A stretch of DNA of 64,000 bases, from positions 124,001 to 188,000 of the forward strand of contig NZ_JAIUGX010000010.1 of NCBI RefSeq assembly GCF_020164785.1. Direction: 5' to 3'. Position 1 is the first letter of the stretch. The number at the start of each line of letters is the position of its first letter. Positions 50,466-59,424 of the stretch are shown piece after piece. Under the pieces are notes generated by a model. The model saw nothing but the letters and a program-made list of their open reading frames with translations, was not told where the DNA came from and did no database searches. The DNA is from Mesorhizobium sp. ES1-1 (GTDB lineage Bacteria > Pseudomonadota > Alphaproteobacteria > Rhizobiales > Rhizobiaceae). Both the position numbers and the translations under genes were made by a program.

Positions 50466-52094
50466 CTATACCAAGCGCGATTGCTCCACCGCCGCCTCGA
50501 TGAAACTCGCAAAGAGCGGATGCGGCTCGAGCGGCCGGCTCTTCAGCTCAGGGTGGTACTGGACGCCGATGAACCAGGGGTGATCCGGGTATTCGATCGT
50601 TTCCGGCAGCACGCCGTCCGGCGACATGCCGGCAAACACGAGGCCGCAATCCTCGAGCCGTTCCTTATAGTCGATATTGACCTCGTAACGGTGGCGATGA
50701 CGCTCGGAAATCTGCGTGTCGCCATAGATGTCGGCGATCTTCGAACCCTTCACGAGCTCGGCCTGATAGGCGCCAAGCCGCATCGTGCCGCCGAGATCTC
50801 CGGTCTCGCGCCGTTTCTCAAGCATGTTACCTTTCAGCCATTCGGTCATCAGGCCGACGACGGGCTCCTGGGTCGGACCGAATTCCGTCGACGACGCATG
50901 TTCGACGCCCGCCAGCGAGCGGGCCGCCTCGATGCAGGCCATCTGCATGCCGAAGCAGATGCCGAAATACGGCACCTTGCGTTCGCGCGCGAACTTCGCC
51001 GCCAGGATCTTGCCTTCGGAACCGCGCTCGCCAAAGCCACCGGGAACAAGGATGCCATGCACCTTTTCCAACCAAGGCGTCGGATCTTCCTTCTCGAAGA
51101 TCTCAGATTCGATCCAGTCGAGCTTCACCTTGACATGGTTGGCGAGGCCGCCATGCGAGAGCGCCTCGATGAGCGATTTGTAGGCATCCTTGAGGCCGGT
51201 ATATTTGCCGACGATGGCGATGGTCACCTCGCCTTCCGGATTATGAATGCGGTTGGACACCGCCTGCCAGGGCTCCATACGGGGCTTCGGGGCCGGCTCG
51301 ATGCCGAAGGCGGCGAGGACTTCCGAATCGAGCCCCTCCTTGTGATAGGCCATCGGCACGTCATAGATGTGCGGCACGTCGAGAGCCTGGATGACGGCGC
51401 TTTCCCGGACGTTGCAGAACAGTGACAGCTTTCTGCGTTCTTCCCTGGGAATTGAGCGATCGGCGCGAACCAGCAGAATGTCGGGCGCGATGCCAATGCC
51501 GCGCAGTTCCTTGACCGAATGCTGGGTCGGCTTGGTCTTCAACTCGCCGGCCGTCGGAATATAAGGCATCAGGGTCAGATGGACGTAGACGGCGTTGTTG
51601 CGCGGCAGGTCGTTGCCGAGCTGCCTTATGGCCTCGAGGAACGGCATCGCCTCGATATCGCCTACCGTGCCGCCGATCTCGCAAAGCACGAAATCATAGT
51701 CGTCATTGCCGTTGAGGACGAAGTTCTTGATCTCGTCGGTAACGTGGGGAATGACCTGCACGGTGGCGCCGAGATAGTCGCCGCGACGCTCGCGCTCGAT
51801 GATGTTCTTGTAGATGCGGCCGGTCGTGATGTTGTCCTGCTGGTTGGCCGAGCGGCCCGTGAAGCGCTCATAGTGGCCAAGATCCAGGTCGGTCTCCGCG
51901 CCGTCATCGGTGACGAACACCTCGCCATGCTGATAGGGCGACATGGTGCCAGGATCGACGTTGAGATAGGGATCGAGTTTCTTGATACGCGCGCGATAGC
52001 CTCGCGCTTGCAGGAGAGCCCCAAGGGCCGCTGCGGCAATGCCTTTTCCAAGTGAGGAAACCACGCCGCCTGTGATGAATACATATCGCGCCAT
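50466..52094 (-). CDS. pyrG: CTP synthase
   Basis: The 542-aa enzyme makes CTP from UTP using glutamine. The N-terminal amidoligase domain starts ARYVFITGGVVSSLGKGI with its P-loop. The C-terminal glutaminase domain has the catalytic cysteine in FGICFGMQMA and the His-Glu pair in VQYHPELKSRP. Length matches the family (about 545 aa). ATG 52094 gives the canonical MARYVF start; an ATG at 52103 adds three residues. Confidence 0.97.
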   Translation of the reverse strand: MARYVFITGGVVSSLGKGIAAAALGALLQARGYRARIKKLDPYLNVDPGTMSPYQHGEVFVTDDGAETDLDLGHYERFTGRSANQQDNITTGRIYKNIIERERRGDYLGATVQVIPHVTDEIKNFVLNGNDDYDFVLCEIGGTVGDIEAMPFLEAIRQLGNDLPRNNAVYVHLTLMPYIPTAGELKTKPTQHSVKELRGIGIAPDILLVRADRSIPREERRKLSLFCNVRESAVIQALDVPHIYDVPMAYHKEGLDSEVLAAFGIEPAPKPRMEPWQAVSNRIHNPEGEVTIAIVGKYTGLKDAYKSLIEALSHGGLANHVKVKLDWIESEIFEKEDPTPWLEKVHGILVPGGFGERGSEGKILAAKFARERKVPYFGICFGMQMACIEAARSLAGVEHASSTEFGPTQEPVVGLMTEWLKGNMLEKRRETGDLGGTMRLGAYQAELVKGSKIADIYGDTQISERHRHRYEVNIDYKERLEDCGLVFAGMSPDGVLPETIEYPDHPWFIGVQYHPELKSRPLEPHPLFASFIEAAVEQSRLV

Positions 52095-52296
52095 GGGAGT
52101 CATCGCTTAACGCGGCCGGGTTGATTCCGCCAGAGAAAAAACCGCCGCGAAGTGTTTTTCCCAAGAAGGCGCCGGAGCCTGTGTGTGGCGCCGAAGGCGA
52201 GCAGACGGTACGAAGCCACGGCAAATGGCCTCAGGACCTGGAGCGCGGCAATCGAGGCGATTTCGACACGAAACGCCTTGGGGCCGGCCAAAACAA

Positions 52297-52319
52297 AAGG
52301 GCCGGCGGAGCCGGCCCTT
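52297..52319 (-). terminator. Rho-independent terminator of the L,D-transpeptidase gene
   Basis: AAGGGCCGG, a CGGAG loop and CCGGCCCTT form a 9-bp stem. On the minus strand it is followed by a T-rich run (TTTTGTTTT), making it a good intrinsic terminator 21 bases beyond the transpeptidase stop. Confidence 0.75.
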
Positions 52320-52339
52320 CGGCAATGTTGTAACGGAGG

Positions 52340-53455
52340 TCAGATGATGACGACCTTGGTGCCGACCTTGACGCGGCTGTAGAGGTCCATGACGTGCTCG
52401 TTGATCATGCGGAAGCAGCCATTGGACGCGCTGGTGCCGATCGACTGGGGAGCGATGGTGCCGTGGATACGCAGATGCGTGTCCTTCTTGCCGTCATAGA
52501 GGTAGATGGCGCGTGCGCCGAGGGGGTTTTCGCCGCCGCCGGGCATTCCGTCCTTGAAGCGGCCATAATGCTTGGGTTCGCGCTTCTGCATGTCCAGCGT
52601 CGGGATCCAGCGCGGCCATTCCTGCTTGTCTCCGACAGCGACCGTGCCTTTGAACTGCAGGCCCTCGCGGCCGACCGCGATGGCGTAGCGGCGTGCAGTG
52701 GACGAGGACTCGACCAGGTAAAGCCGGCGCGCGCTGGTGTCGATGACGATGGTGCCGGCATCATAGCCGGTGAATTCGACGTCCTGAGGCACGAACTCCG
52801 GCTTCACCTTGAACTGCTTCCTGGCTTCCTTCCTGGCAAGAGCCTGGTCGAGAGCCCGCGTCTCGGGCAGATAGGAAATCGAATTCGAGGAGGATGTACC
52901 GCCGAACAGGCCGGCGAAAATGCCGCCGCTTTGCGGCTTCTGCCCGGGCGCCTCGCTACGCAATTCGCCATTGTTGCCGGTCAGGGCAACATTCATCGCC
53001 TCGGCGGGAAGTGGTTCGGCCGACTGGATCGGCGCCAGCGGTTCGATTGGCTCGATGACCTTGGTTGTTTTCTTGGTCGGCTTGGCGTCAGCCACGACAG
53101 TCGCGCTCTTGCCCTTCTTGGCCAGGAACGCCTCACGCTCCGCCTGGGCCCTGGCCTTGGCCGCCTCGCGCATCGCGAGCTTCCTGGCCTCGAGAGCCTT
53201 GGCCTTGGCGTCTTCCTTATCGGCAACGATCTTGGCCTCGATCTTCTTGATCTGCGCGAGATCGTCCGGCGTAGGGTTTTTCTTTTTCTTGAGAAGCTTC
53301 AATTGCGCCGTGTCACTCTTGGCGGCCACCTTGATGGCATCGGTCTTCTCGACCGACTGATGAGCGGCCATGTTGGCCGGTACGCCGGCGAAGGCCGGGG
53401 AACTCATGCCGAATGCGGCGCAAAGTCCCAGGAAAATGAAGCTGCGAAGCTGCAT
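52340..53455 (-). CDS. L,D-transpeptidase (YkuD domain)
   Basis: This 371-aa exported protein crosslinks peptidoglycan or attaches proteins to it. A signal peptide (MQLRSFIFLGLCAAFGMSSPAFAG) is followed by a charged coiled-coil region (about residues 40-120) rich in Lys, Glu and Ala, then a linker. The YkuD domain (about 235-371) has LRIHGTI and the catalytic cysteine in SASNGCFRM. The C-terminus ends VKVGTKVVII, as usual. The coiled-coil part is longer than in simple family members. Confidence 0.92.
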   Translation of the reverse strand: MQLRSFIFLGLCAAFGMSSPAFAGVPANMAAHQSVEKTDAIKVAAKSDTAQLKLLKKKKNPTPDDLAQIKKIEAKIVADKEDAKAKALEARKLAMREAAKARAQAEREAFLAKKGKSATVVADAKPTKKTTKVIEPIEPLAPIQSAEPLPAEAMNVALTGNNGELRSEAPGQKPQSGGIFAGLFGGTSSSNSISYLPETRALDQALARKEARKQFKVKPEFVPQDVEFTGYDAGTIVIDTSARRLYLVESSSTARRYAIAVGREGLQFKGTVAVGDKQEWPRWIPTLDMQKREPKHYGRFKDGMPGGGENPLGARAIYLYDGKKDTHLRIHGTIAPQSIGTSASNGCFRMINEHVMDLYSRVKVGTKVVII

Positions 53456-53663
53456 GGCGAGATCCGATCGTTCTATGCTTGTTGCCCACGGCGTCGCCCG
53501 GCGCCCCCCAAGGACACCGGAAATGCCGCGCGCAATCTATAGTCGAATTAGGGCTGGCGCCTCAAGCACGCAGCAGCGCCTGCAGGCTCGAATCTTCGTG
53601 ATCGGGCCGCATTTGCCGCGACTGTTGTCAATCCACAACAGATCGCGGCTTCGGCGCCGATGA

Positions 53664-54140
53664 TTACTGGTTCGGAACCTGAGGGGTGGCTGGTGCTGCT
53701 GGAGCGGTCCCGTTGGTCGCGGGCGCAGTCGTACCGGCGGCAGGCGCCGTTGCCGGCGGGGTTGGCGCAGGCGTGGCCGCCGCGTCATTGCCGGAAGGTG
53801 GTGTCGGCGCGGCGTTGCCGGCCGGCGCCGGTGTCGTCGTTCCGGGCAACTGGTCGAGCACACCCTTGCCGGCGCCGTCGGATGTCGCAGGCACGCGGTC
53901 GAGGATGTCGATCGGCTTTTCACCATAGCGGGCGACGATCGACAGCGTCAGCGAGGTCACGAAGAAAGCCGCGGCCAGGATCGCCGTCGCACGCGTCAGC
54001 GCATTGGCCGCGCCGCGCGCGGTCATGAAACCCGATCCGCCACCGATGCCGAGGCCGCCGCCTTCGGAACGCTGCAGTAGCACCACGCCGACAAGGGCGA
54101 GCACGACCATGAGATGGATGACGATCAGTACGGTTTCCAT
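53664..54140 (-). CDS. secG: Protein translocase subunit SecG
   Basis: SecG is a small accessory subunit of the SecYEG translocon. The 158-aa product has two membrane helices (about residues 1-20 and 52-74) with the family segment VVLLQRSEGGGLGIGGG between them. A long Ala/Pro/Thr-rich tail of about 65 residues follows, as is common in alphaproteobacteria. It lies upstream of tpiA on the opposite side, with its promoter in the 54141-54308 gap. Confidence 0.93.
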   Translation of the reverse strand: METVLIVIHLMVVLALVGVVLLQRSEGGGLGIGGGSGFMTARGAANALTRATAILAAAFFVTSLTLSIVARYGEKPIDILDRVPATSDGAGKGVLDQLPGTTTPAPAGNAAPTPPSGNDAAATPAPTPPATAPAAGTTAPATNGTAPAAPATPQVPNQ

Positions 54141-54308
54141 GGGTTATCCTGGCAAGGCCTAGCCCGGCCGTGGACACGACCGGTGAATTGGAGGCGGCTC
54201 AATACAATGCTTTGACGGCATTTCCAAGCCCGTGGCCGGAATATGGGAAGCAACGGGTTCTTTGCAACGATTCCGGCCGGCGGCGCGCAAGGCCGCGTCC
54301 GGAAATTC

Positions 54309-55076
54309 TCAGGAGATATCGCGGTAGGCCTCGGCGATAGCGAGGAAGTCAGCGGCTTTCAAGCTCGCCCCACCGACCAGCGCACCGTCGACGTTCTTTA
54401 CGCCGAGCAGTTCGACCGCATTGGATGGCTTGACCGAGCCGCCGTAGAGAATGCGCATCTTCACCGCCGCAGCGCCCAGCTTCTCGGCCAGCTTTTCACG
54501 GATATGCCGATGCGCTTCGGCGACGTCCGCGGCGGTCGGCGTCAGGCCGGTGCCGATCGCCCATACCGGTTCGTAGGCGACGATGGCGTTGGACGGGGTG
54601 GCGCTCGGCGGCACCGAACCGGCGATCTGGCGCGACAGCACATCCAGCGTCTCGCCTGCTTCACGTTGCTGCCGCGTCTCGCCGACACATATGATGGCCA
54701 CAAGCCCGGCGCGCCATGCGGCGGACGCCTTGGCCTGAACCGTCGCATCATCGTCGCCGCGCTGCTCGCGGCACTCGGAATGGCCGACGATGACATGGCT
54801 GGCGCCGGCGTCCTTGAGCATTTCCGCAGAAATACATCCCGTGTAGGCGCCACTTTCCTCTGTGTGGCAGTCTTCGCCGCCCGCATGGACCGGCGTGCGC
54901 GACAAAATCTCCGCCGCGCGGGCCAGCAAGGTCGCCGGAACGCAGACCAGCGCCTCGGTCTCCGCATCGAGCCCGCTCATGAAGCCATTGCCGATCATCC
55001 TGAGCTCGTTGACCGATGCACTGGTACCGTTCATTTTCCAGTTGCCGGCAACAAGCGGGCGGATTCCTGGCGTCAT
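54309..55076 (-). CDS. tpiA: Triosephosphate isomerase
   Basis: The 255-aa TIM-barrel enzyme interconverts dihydroxyacetone phosphate and glyceraldehyde-3-phosphate. The catalytic lysine is in AGNWKMNGT, the histidine in VIVGHSECR and the glutamate in AYEPVWAIGTG. The frame runs to 55106, but ATG 55076 (MTPGIRPLV) has GGAGAA upstream and fits the usual length. It is divergent from the ppiD-like gene. Confidence 0.97.
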   Translation of the reverse strand: MTPGIRPLVAGNWKMNGTSASVNELRMIGNGFMSGLDAETEALVCVPATLLARAAEILSRTPVHAGGEDCHTEESGAYTGCISAEMLKDAGASHVIVGHSECREQRGDDDATVQAKASAAWRAGLVAIICVGETRQQREAGETLDVLSRQIAGSVPPSATPSNAIVAYEPVWAIGTGLTPTAADVAEAHRHIREKLAEKLGAAAVKMRILYGGSVKPSNAVELLGVKNVDGALVGGASLKAADFLAIAEAYRDIS

Positions 55077-55220
55077 GGGTTTGGTTCTCCGGTCGATATT
55101 CGGCACTCGCCCTCACTACCAAAATCAGGCCACAAAGCAATCGACAGTGGACCGGAAGGGCGCTATTGCGCTTGTTTCAGACTCGGCGCACGCCGAATTG
55201 CGCATAAATCGGAATTGTCC

Positions 55221-57113
55221 ATGCTTGGTGTATTGAGAAACGCGGCGGGAACCTGGGTCGCGAAAACGTTGCTTTCGCTGCTCGTGGTGAGTTTCGCCGT
55301 ATGGGGCATCTCCGGTCGGTTGATGGGTGGCTTCGCCGGCCATGATTCGGTGATAACGGCGGGTGGCACCAAAGTGTCGATCAACGAGTATCGCCTTGCC
55401 TATGATCGCCAGCTCAGCGTGATGTCGCAGCAGTTCGGTCAGCGCCTCACCCACGAACAGGCCAAGGCGCTCGGCATCGACAACCAGGTCCTGGCGCAGC
55501 TCGTGTCGGGCGCCGTTCTCGATGAGCAGGCGCGCAAGCTTGGCCTCGGCCTTTCAAAAGACCGGCTGGCCGAGCTCACCCGCGAGGACCCCGCCTTCAA
55601 GGGTCCCGGAGGCCAGTTCGACAGGCGAACCTTCGACTACATGCTGCAGCAGATCGGCATGCGTCCCGAGGATTATCTGAAGAACCGCGCCAAGGTGGCC
55701 GTGCGCCAGCAGATCGTCGAGGCGGTTTCCGACGGCCTCAAGGCGCCGGACACGTTCTTCAAGGCGGTGGCACTCTACCGCGGCGAAGACCGCACCGTGG
55801 ACTATCTGACATTGCCGAAGACGCTGGTCGAGCCGATCGCGGCCCCCGGCGACAGCGTGCTGTCGGCCTATTTCGAGGCCAACAAGAAAACCTACGCCGC
55901 GCCCGAATTTCGCAAATTCTCCTATGTCCGCCTCGAACCGGAGGACATCATGGATACGACCGCCGTTACCGATAGCCAGGTGAGTGACGACTACAACAAG
56001 AACAAGGCGCGTTACACGACGCCGGAAATGCGCACCATCGAGCAGCTTGTTTTCCCGACGCCGGAGGCGGCCAAGGCCGCGTTCGATTCGCTTCGGGCTG
56101 GCGCCACTTTCGACAAGCTCGTCACGGCGGCGGGCAAGACTCAAGCCGACACGCTGCTCGGCACGCTCGCCAAGGACAAGATCGCGGACAAGGCGGTGGC
56201 CGAGGCGGCCTTTGCGCTCACCGTCAATGAAGTCAGCCCCGTGGTGCAAGGCGCCTTCGGTCCGGTGCTGCTGCGCGTCACCGAGATCAAGCCTGAAGTG
56301 GTGAAGCCGCTGGCCGAAGTGTCCGACCAGATCCGCAAGGATTTGGCACTAGGCGAGGCGAGCCGCATCCTCTTGGATGTTCACGACAATTATGAGGACA
56401 CACGCGCCTCCGGCAGTTCGCTGGCTGAAGCGGCCGCCAAACTGAAGCTCAAAGATGTCACCGTCGACGCCATCGATCGTAGCGGTCTCAAGCCCGATGG
56501 TTCCGTTGTAAAGGATCTGCCGGAATCGCCGGAGCTTATCAAGGCGGTCTTCGAGGCAGAGCCCAAAACCGAGAACGACGCCCTGACCACGGCGGACAAT
56601 GGCTTCATCTTCTACGAGGTAGACTCGATCACGCCGGCGCGCGACCGGACGCTCGACGAGGTTCGCCAGAAGGTCATCGCCGACTGGACGGCGGCCGAGA
56701 CAACCAAACGGCTAGCCGCCAAGGCTGACGAGCTTGAGAAGCGACTCAAGGCTGGCGCGACACTTGACGCCATCGCAGGCGAACTCAAGCTGGAAAAGCA
56801 GACCAAACGCGGCGTCAAGCGTGAGGCCGACGATGTCGATCTCGGCAAGGACGGCGCTGCCGCGATATTTGCCGTCGGCGAAGGCGGCAGCGGCTTGATT
56901 CCTTCGCCCAGCGGCGACGGACAGATCCTATTCAAGGTCGCCGAGGTGTTCGAACCAGCCGGTGCCGACGCCAGCTCGGTCCCCGCGGAAGCTCAGAAAT
57001 CGTTCACTTCGGGTATGTCGGATGACTTGCTCGACCAGTTGGTGGCACAGTTGCAGACCCAATACGACATCCGCATCGACCAAGCCGCCGTCGCCCAAGC
57101 CTCGACAAGATGA
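55221..57113 (+). CDS. PpiD-like periplasmic peptidyl-prolyl isomerase/chaperone
   Basis: The 630-aa protein is a SurA_N/PpiD-type chaperone held in the inner membrane by one N-terminal helix (about residues 12-32). It has an N-terminal chaperone region (IDNQVLAQLVSGAVLDEQA, FDRRTFDYMLQQIG) and a PPIC-type parvulin domain in the middle (about 250-360). The C-terminal region is helical. The open frame continues back to 54243 only because it runs antisense over tpiA. The stop overlaps the trpD ATG by 4 nt, so it is coupled to trpD. Confidence 0.88.
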   Translation: MLGVLRNAAGTWVAKTLLSLLVVSFAVWGISGRLMGGFAGHDSVITAGGTKVSINEYRLAYDRQLSVMSQQFGQRLTHEQAKALGIDNQVLAQLVSGAVLDEQARKLGLGLSKDRLAELTREDPAFKGPGGQFDRRTFDYMLQQIGMRPEDYLKNRAKVAVRQQIVEAVSDGLKAPDTFFKAVALYRGEDRTVDYLTLPKTLVEPIAAPGDSVLSAYFEANKKTYAAPEFRKFSYVRLEPEDIMDTTAVTDSQVSDDYNKNKARYTTPEMRTIEQLVFPTPEAAKAAFDSLRAGATFDKLVTAAGKTQADTLLGTLAKDKIADKAVAEAAFALTVNEVSPVVQGAFGPVLLRVTEIKPEVVKPLAEVSDQIRKDLALGEASRILLDVHDNYEDTRASGSSLAEAAAKLKLKDVTVDAIDRSGLKPDGSVVKDLPESPELIKAVFEAEPKTENDALTTADNGFIFYEVDSITPARDRTLDEVRQKVIADWTAAETTKRLAAKADELEKRLKAGATLDAIAGELKLEKQTKRGVKREADDVDLGKDGAAAIFAVGEGGSGLIPSPSGDGQILFKVAEVFEPAGADASSVPAEAQKSFTSGMSDDLLDQLVAQLQTQYDIRIDQAAVAQASTR

Positions 57114-58120
57114 GCGCGCTGAAAACCCATATCGCCAAGGTCGCCGCCGGCAGCCCGCTCTCCTTCGAGGAGGCGCGCGAAGCCTTCGACATCATCATGT
57201 CGGGCGATGCGACCCCTGGGCAGATCGGCGGCTTCCTGATGGCGCTGCGCGTGCGCGGCGAGACGGTAGGCGAGATTTCAGGCGCGGTCGCGACTATGCG
57301 GTCCAAGATGCTTCGCGTCGACGCCCCTGCCGGTGCCATCGATATTGTCGGCACGGGGGGCGATAATTCGCACAGCGTCAACATCTCGACGGCATCTGCC
57401 TTTGTCATCGCAGGTTGCGGTGTGCCGGTTGCCAAGCATGGTAATCGCGGCCTGTCCTCCTTGACCGGATCCGCCGATGTTCTGGTGGCGCTCGGCGTCA
57501 AGATCGATATCTCGCCCGAGGTCATCGGCCGTTGCATCCATGAGGCCGGCGTCGGCTTCATGTTCGCACCGGCGCATCATCCGGCGATGAAGCATGTCGG
57601 CCCGACCCGCGTCGAACTCGGCACCCGCACCATCTTCAACCTGCTCGGGCCGCTCTCCAATCCGGCCGGCGTCGTCAGGCAGATGGTCGGCGTCTTCCTG
57701 CCGGAATGGATCATGCCGGTGGCGGAGACGCTGAAAGCGCTCGGCGCCGAGCACGCCTGGGTTGTTCATGGTGACGGCTATGACGAGATCACAACCACCG
57801 GCGAGACGCAGGTTGCGGAATTGATCGGCGGCGAAATCCGCCACTTCACGCTGACCCCCGAGGCGGTGGGGCTGGCTCGTCACACCAAGGATGAATTGCG
57901 TGGCGGCGACGCCGCTTACAATGCCGGGGCGTTGCGCGATATGCTGGGCGGGACCGCCGGCGCCTATCGCGACACAGTGTTGATGAATGCCGGAGCCGGA
58001 CTTGTGGTAGCGGGCAAGGTGACGACGCTTGGCGACGGCATTGCCATGGCCGCGCAGGCGATCGACAGCGGCCGAGCCCTGCAAGTGCTCGACAGGCTGG
58101 TCGAGATTACGAACGGATAG
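57110..58120 (+). CDS. trpD: Anthranilate phosphoribosyltransferase
   Basis: The 336-aa enzyme transfers the phosphoribosyl group from PRPP to anthranilate in tryptophan synthesis. Diagnostic motifs are GTGGDNSHSVNIST (about residues 82-95), KHGNRGLSS and GPTRVELGTRTIFNLLGPLSNP. Its ATG overlaps the ppiD-like stop (ATGA). trpC follows after 3 bases. Confidence 0.97.
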   Translation: MSALKTHIAKVAAGSPLSFEEAREAFDIIMSGDATPGQIGGFLMALRVRGETVGEISGAVATMRSKMLRVDAPAGAIDIVGTGGDNSHSVNISTASAFVIAGCGVPVAKHGNRGLSSLTGSADVLVALGVKIDISPEVIGRCIHEAGVGFMFAPAHHPAMKHVGPTRVELGTRTIFNLLGPLSNPAGVVRQMVGVFLPEWIMPVAETLKALGAEHAWVVHGDGYDEITTTGETQVAELIGGEIRHFTLTPEAVGLARHTKDELRGGDAAYNAGALRDMLGGTAGAYRDTVLMNAGAGLVVAGKVTTLGDGIAMAAQAIDSGRALQVLDRLVEITNG

Positions 58121-58123
58121 AAC

Positions 58124-58939
58124 GTGTCTGACATTCTGCGCAAGATCGAGGCCTACAAGCGCGAGGAGATCGCGGCGGCAAAGGCACGCGTGCCGCTGGC
58201 CGAGATCAAGGCGCGGGCGAGGGATGCCGAAGCGCCGCGTGGGTTCCTTGCGGCGCTCGAGGCGAAGCGCAGGTCGGGCGCCTTCGCCCTGATAGCCGAG
58301 ATCAAGAAGGCCAGCCCGTCCAAGGGCCTGATCCGATCCGATTTCGATCCGCCGGCATTGGCGCGGGCCTATGCCGATGGGGGCGCGGCCTGTCTTTCGG
58401 TCCTAACCGACGGACCATCCTTCCAGGGCGCGCCGGAATTTCTGACGAATGCGCGGGCAGCGGTCGCCCTACCCGCATTGCGCAAGGACTTCCTCTTCGA
58501 TCCCTACCAGGTCCACGAAGCGCGGGCATGGGGCGCCGACGCCATCCTGATCATCATGGCCAGTGTCGACGATGCCCTGGCGAGCGAACTCGAATCGACG
58601 GCGTTCGAATTGGGCATGGACGCTCTGGTCGAAGTGCATGACGAGGCCGAGATCCAGCGCGCGCTAAAACTTTCGTCGCGGCTTGTCGGAATCAACAACC
58701 GCAATCTGCGCACGTTCGAGACCAGCCTTGAGACCTCGAGGCGGCTGGCGACCATGGTGCCCGCGGACCGGCTGCTGGTCAGCGAAAGCGGGATCTTCAC
58801 CCATGACGACTGCCTGCGCCTGCAAAAGAGCGATATCGGCACGTTCCTTGTCGGCGAGAGCCTGATGCGGCAACAGGACGTCGCAGCGGCGACGCGCGAG
58901 TTGCTGACAGGCACGACGCTGGCCGTCGAGGTCGTCTGA
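58124..58939 (+). CDS. trpC: Indole-3-glycerol phosphate synthase
   Basis: This 271-aa TIM-barrel enzyme closes the indole ring after trpD and the isomerase TrpF. Motifs: AEIKKASPSKG (about residues 63-73), LRKDFLFDPYQV, LVEVHDEAE and VGINNRNLRTFE. The start is GTG 58124, 3 bases after the trpD stop. No trpF lies nearby. moaC begins 2 bases downstream. Confidence 0.97.
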   Translation: MSDILRKIEAYKREEIAAAKARVPLAEIKARARDAEAPRGFLAALEAKRRSGAFALIAEIKKASPSKGLIRSDFDPPALARAYADGGAACLSVLTDGPSFQGAPEFLTNARAAVALPALRKDFLFDPYQVHEARAWGADAILIIMASVDDALASELESTAFELGMDALVEVHDEAEIQRALKLSSRLVGINNRNLRTFETSLETSRRLATMVPADRLLVSESGIFTHDDCLRLQKSDIGTFLVGESLMRQQDVAAATRELLTGTTLAVEVV

Positions 58940-58941
58940 TC

Positions 58942-59424
58942 ATGACGGGCGCCCTCACCCATCTTGGCGCGCAAGGCGAGGCCAACATGGTCGATGTCGG
59001 CGAGAAGGAAGAGACGACGCGCACGGCGATCGCCGAAGGCTCTGTCTCGATGCAGCCAGGAACGCTGACCATGATCCTCGCGGGCGACGCCAAGAAGGGC
59101 GATGTGCTCGGCACGGCGCGCATCGCCGGCATCATGGCAGCCAAGAAAACGCATGAATTGATCCCGCTCTGCCACCCGCTGCTGCTGACAAAGGTCTCCG
59201 TCGATGTCGAGCCGGACCATGATTTGCCGGGCCTGAGGGTGACGGCCCTGGCGAGGGTCACCGGAAAGACGGGCGTCGAGATGGAAGCTTTGACCGCCGC
59301 GTCTGTGGCTTGCCTGACGATCTACGATATGGCCAAGGCGGTCGACCGCGCCATGGTCATTTCCGGCATCCGGCTTGTCGAAAAGACCGGTGGCAAGTCG
59401 GGCGACTACAAGGCGGCCCCCTGA
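58942..59424 (+). CDS. moaC: Cyclic pyranopterin monophosphate synthase
   Basis: The 160-aa protein catalyses the second part of the first step of molybdenum-cofactor synthesis. The conserved AAKKTHELIPLCHPLLL and GVEMEALTAASVACLTIYDM are both present. It lies 2 bases after trpC and directly before moeA, so tryptophan and molybdopterin genes form one transcript here. Confidence 0.97.
   Translation: MTGALTHLGAQGEANMVDVGEKEETTRTAIAEGSVSMQPGTLTMILAGDAKKGDVLGTARIAGIMAAKKTHELIPLCHPLLLTKVSVDVEPDHDLPGLRVTALARVTGKTGVEMEALTAASVACLTIYDMAKAVDRAMVISGIRLVEKTGGKSGDYKAAP

Noticed and set aside
50223..51425. Plus-strand frame of 400 codons
   Set aside because: Antisense to pyrG and DUF1697; no recognisable domain.
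54243..55220. N-terminal extension of the ppiD-like frame
   Set aside because: Runs antisense across tpiA; the membrane anchor and conserved start begin at 55221.
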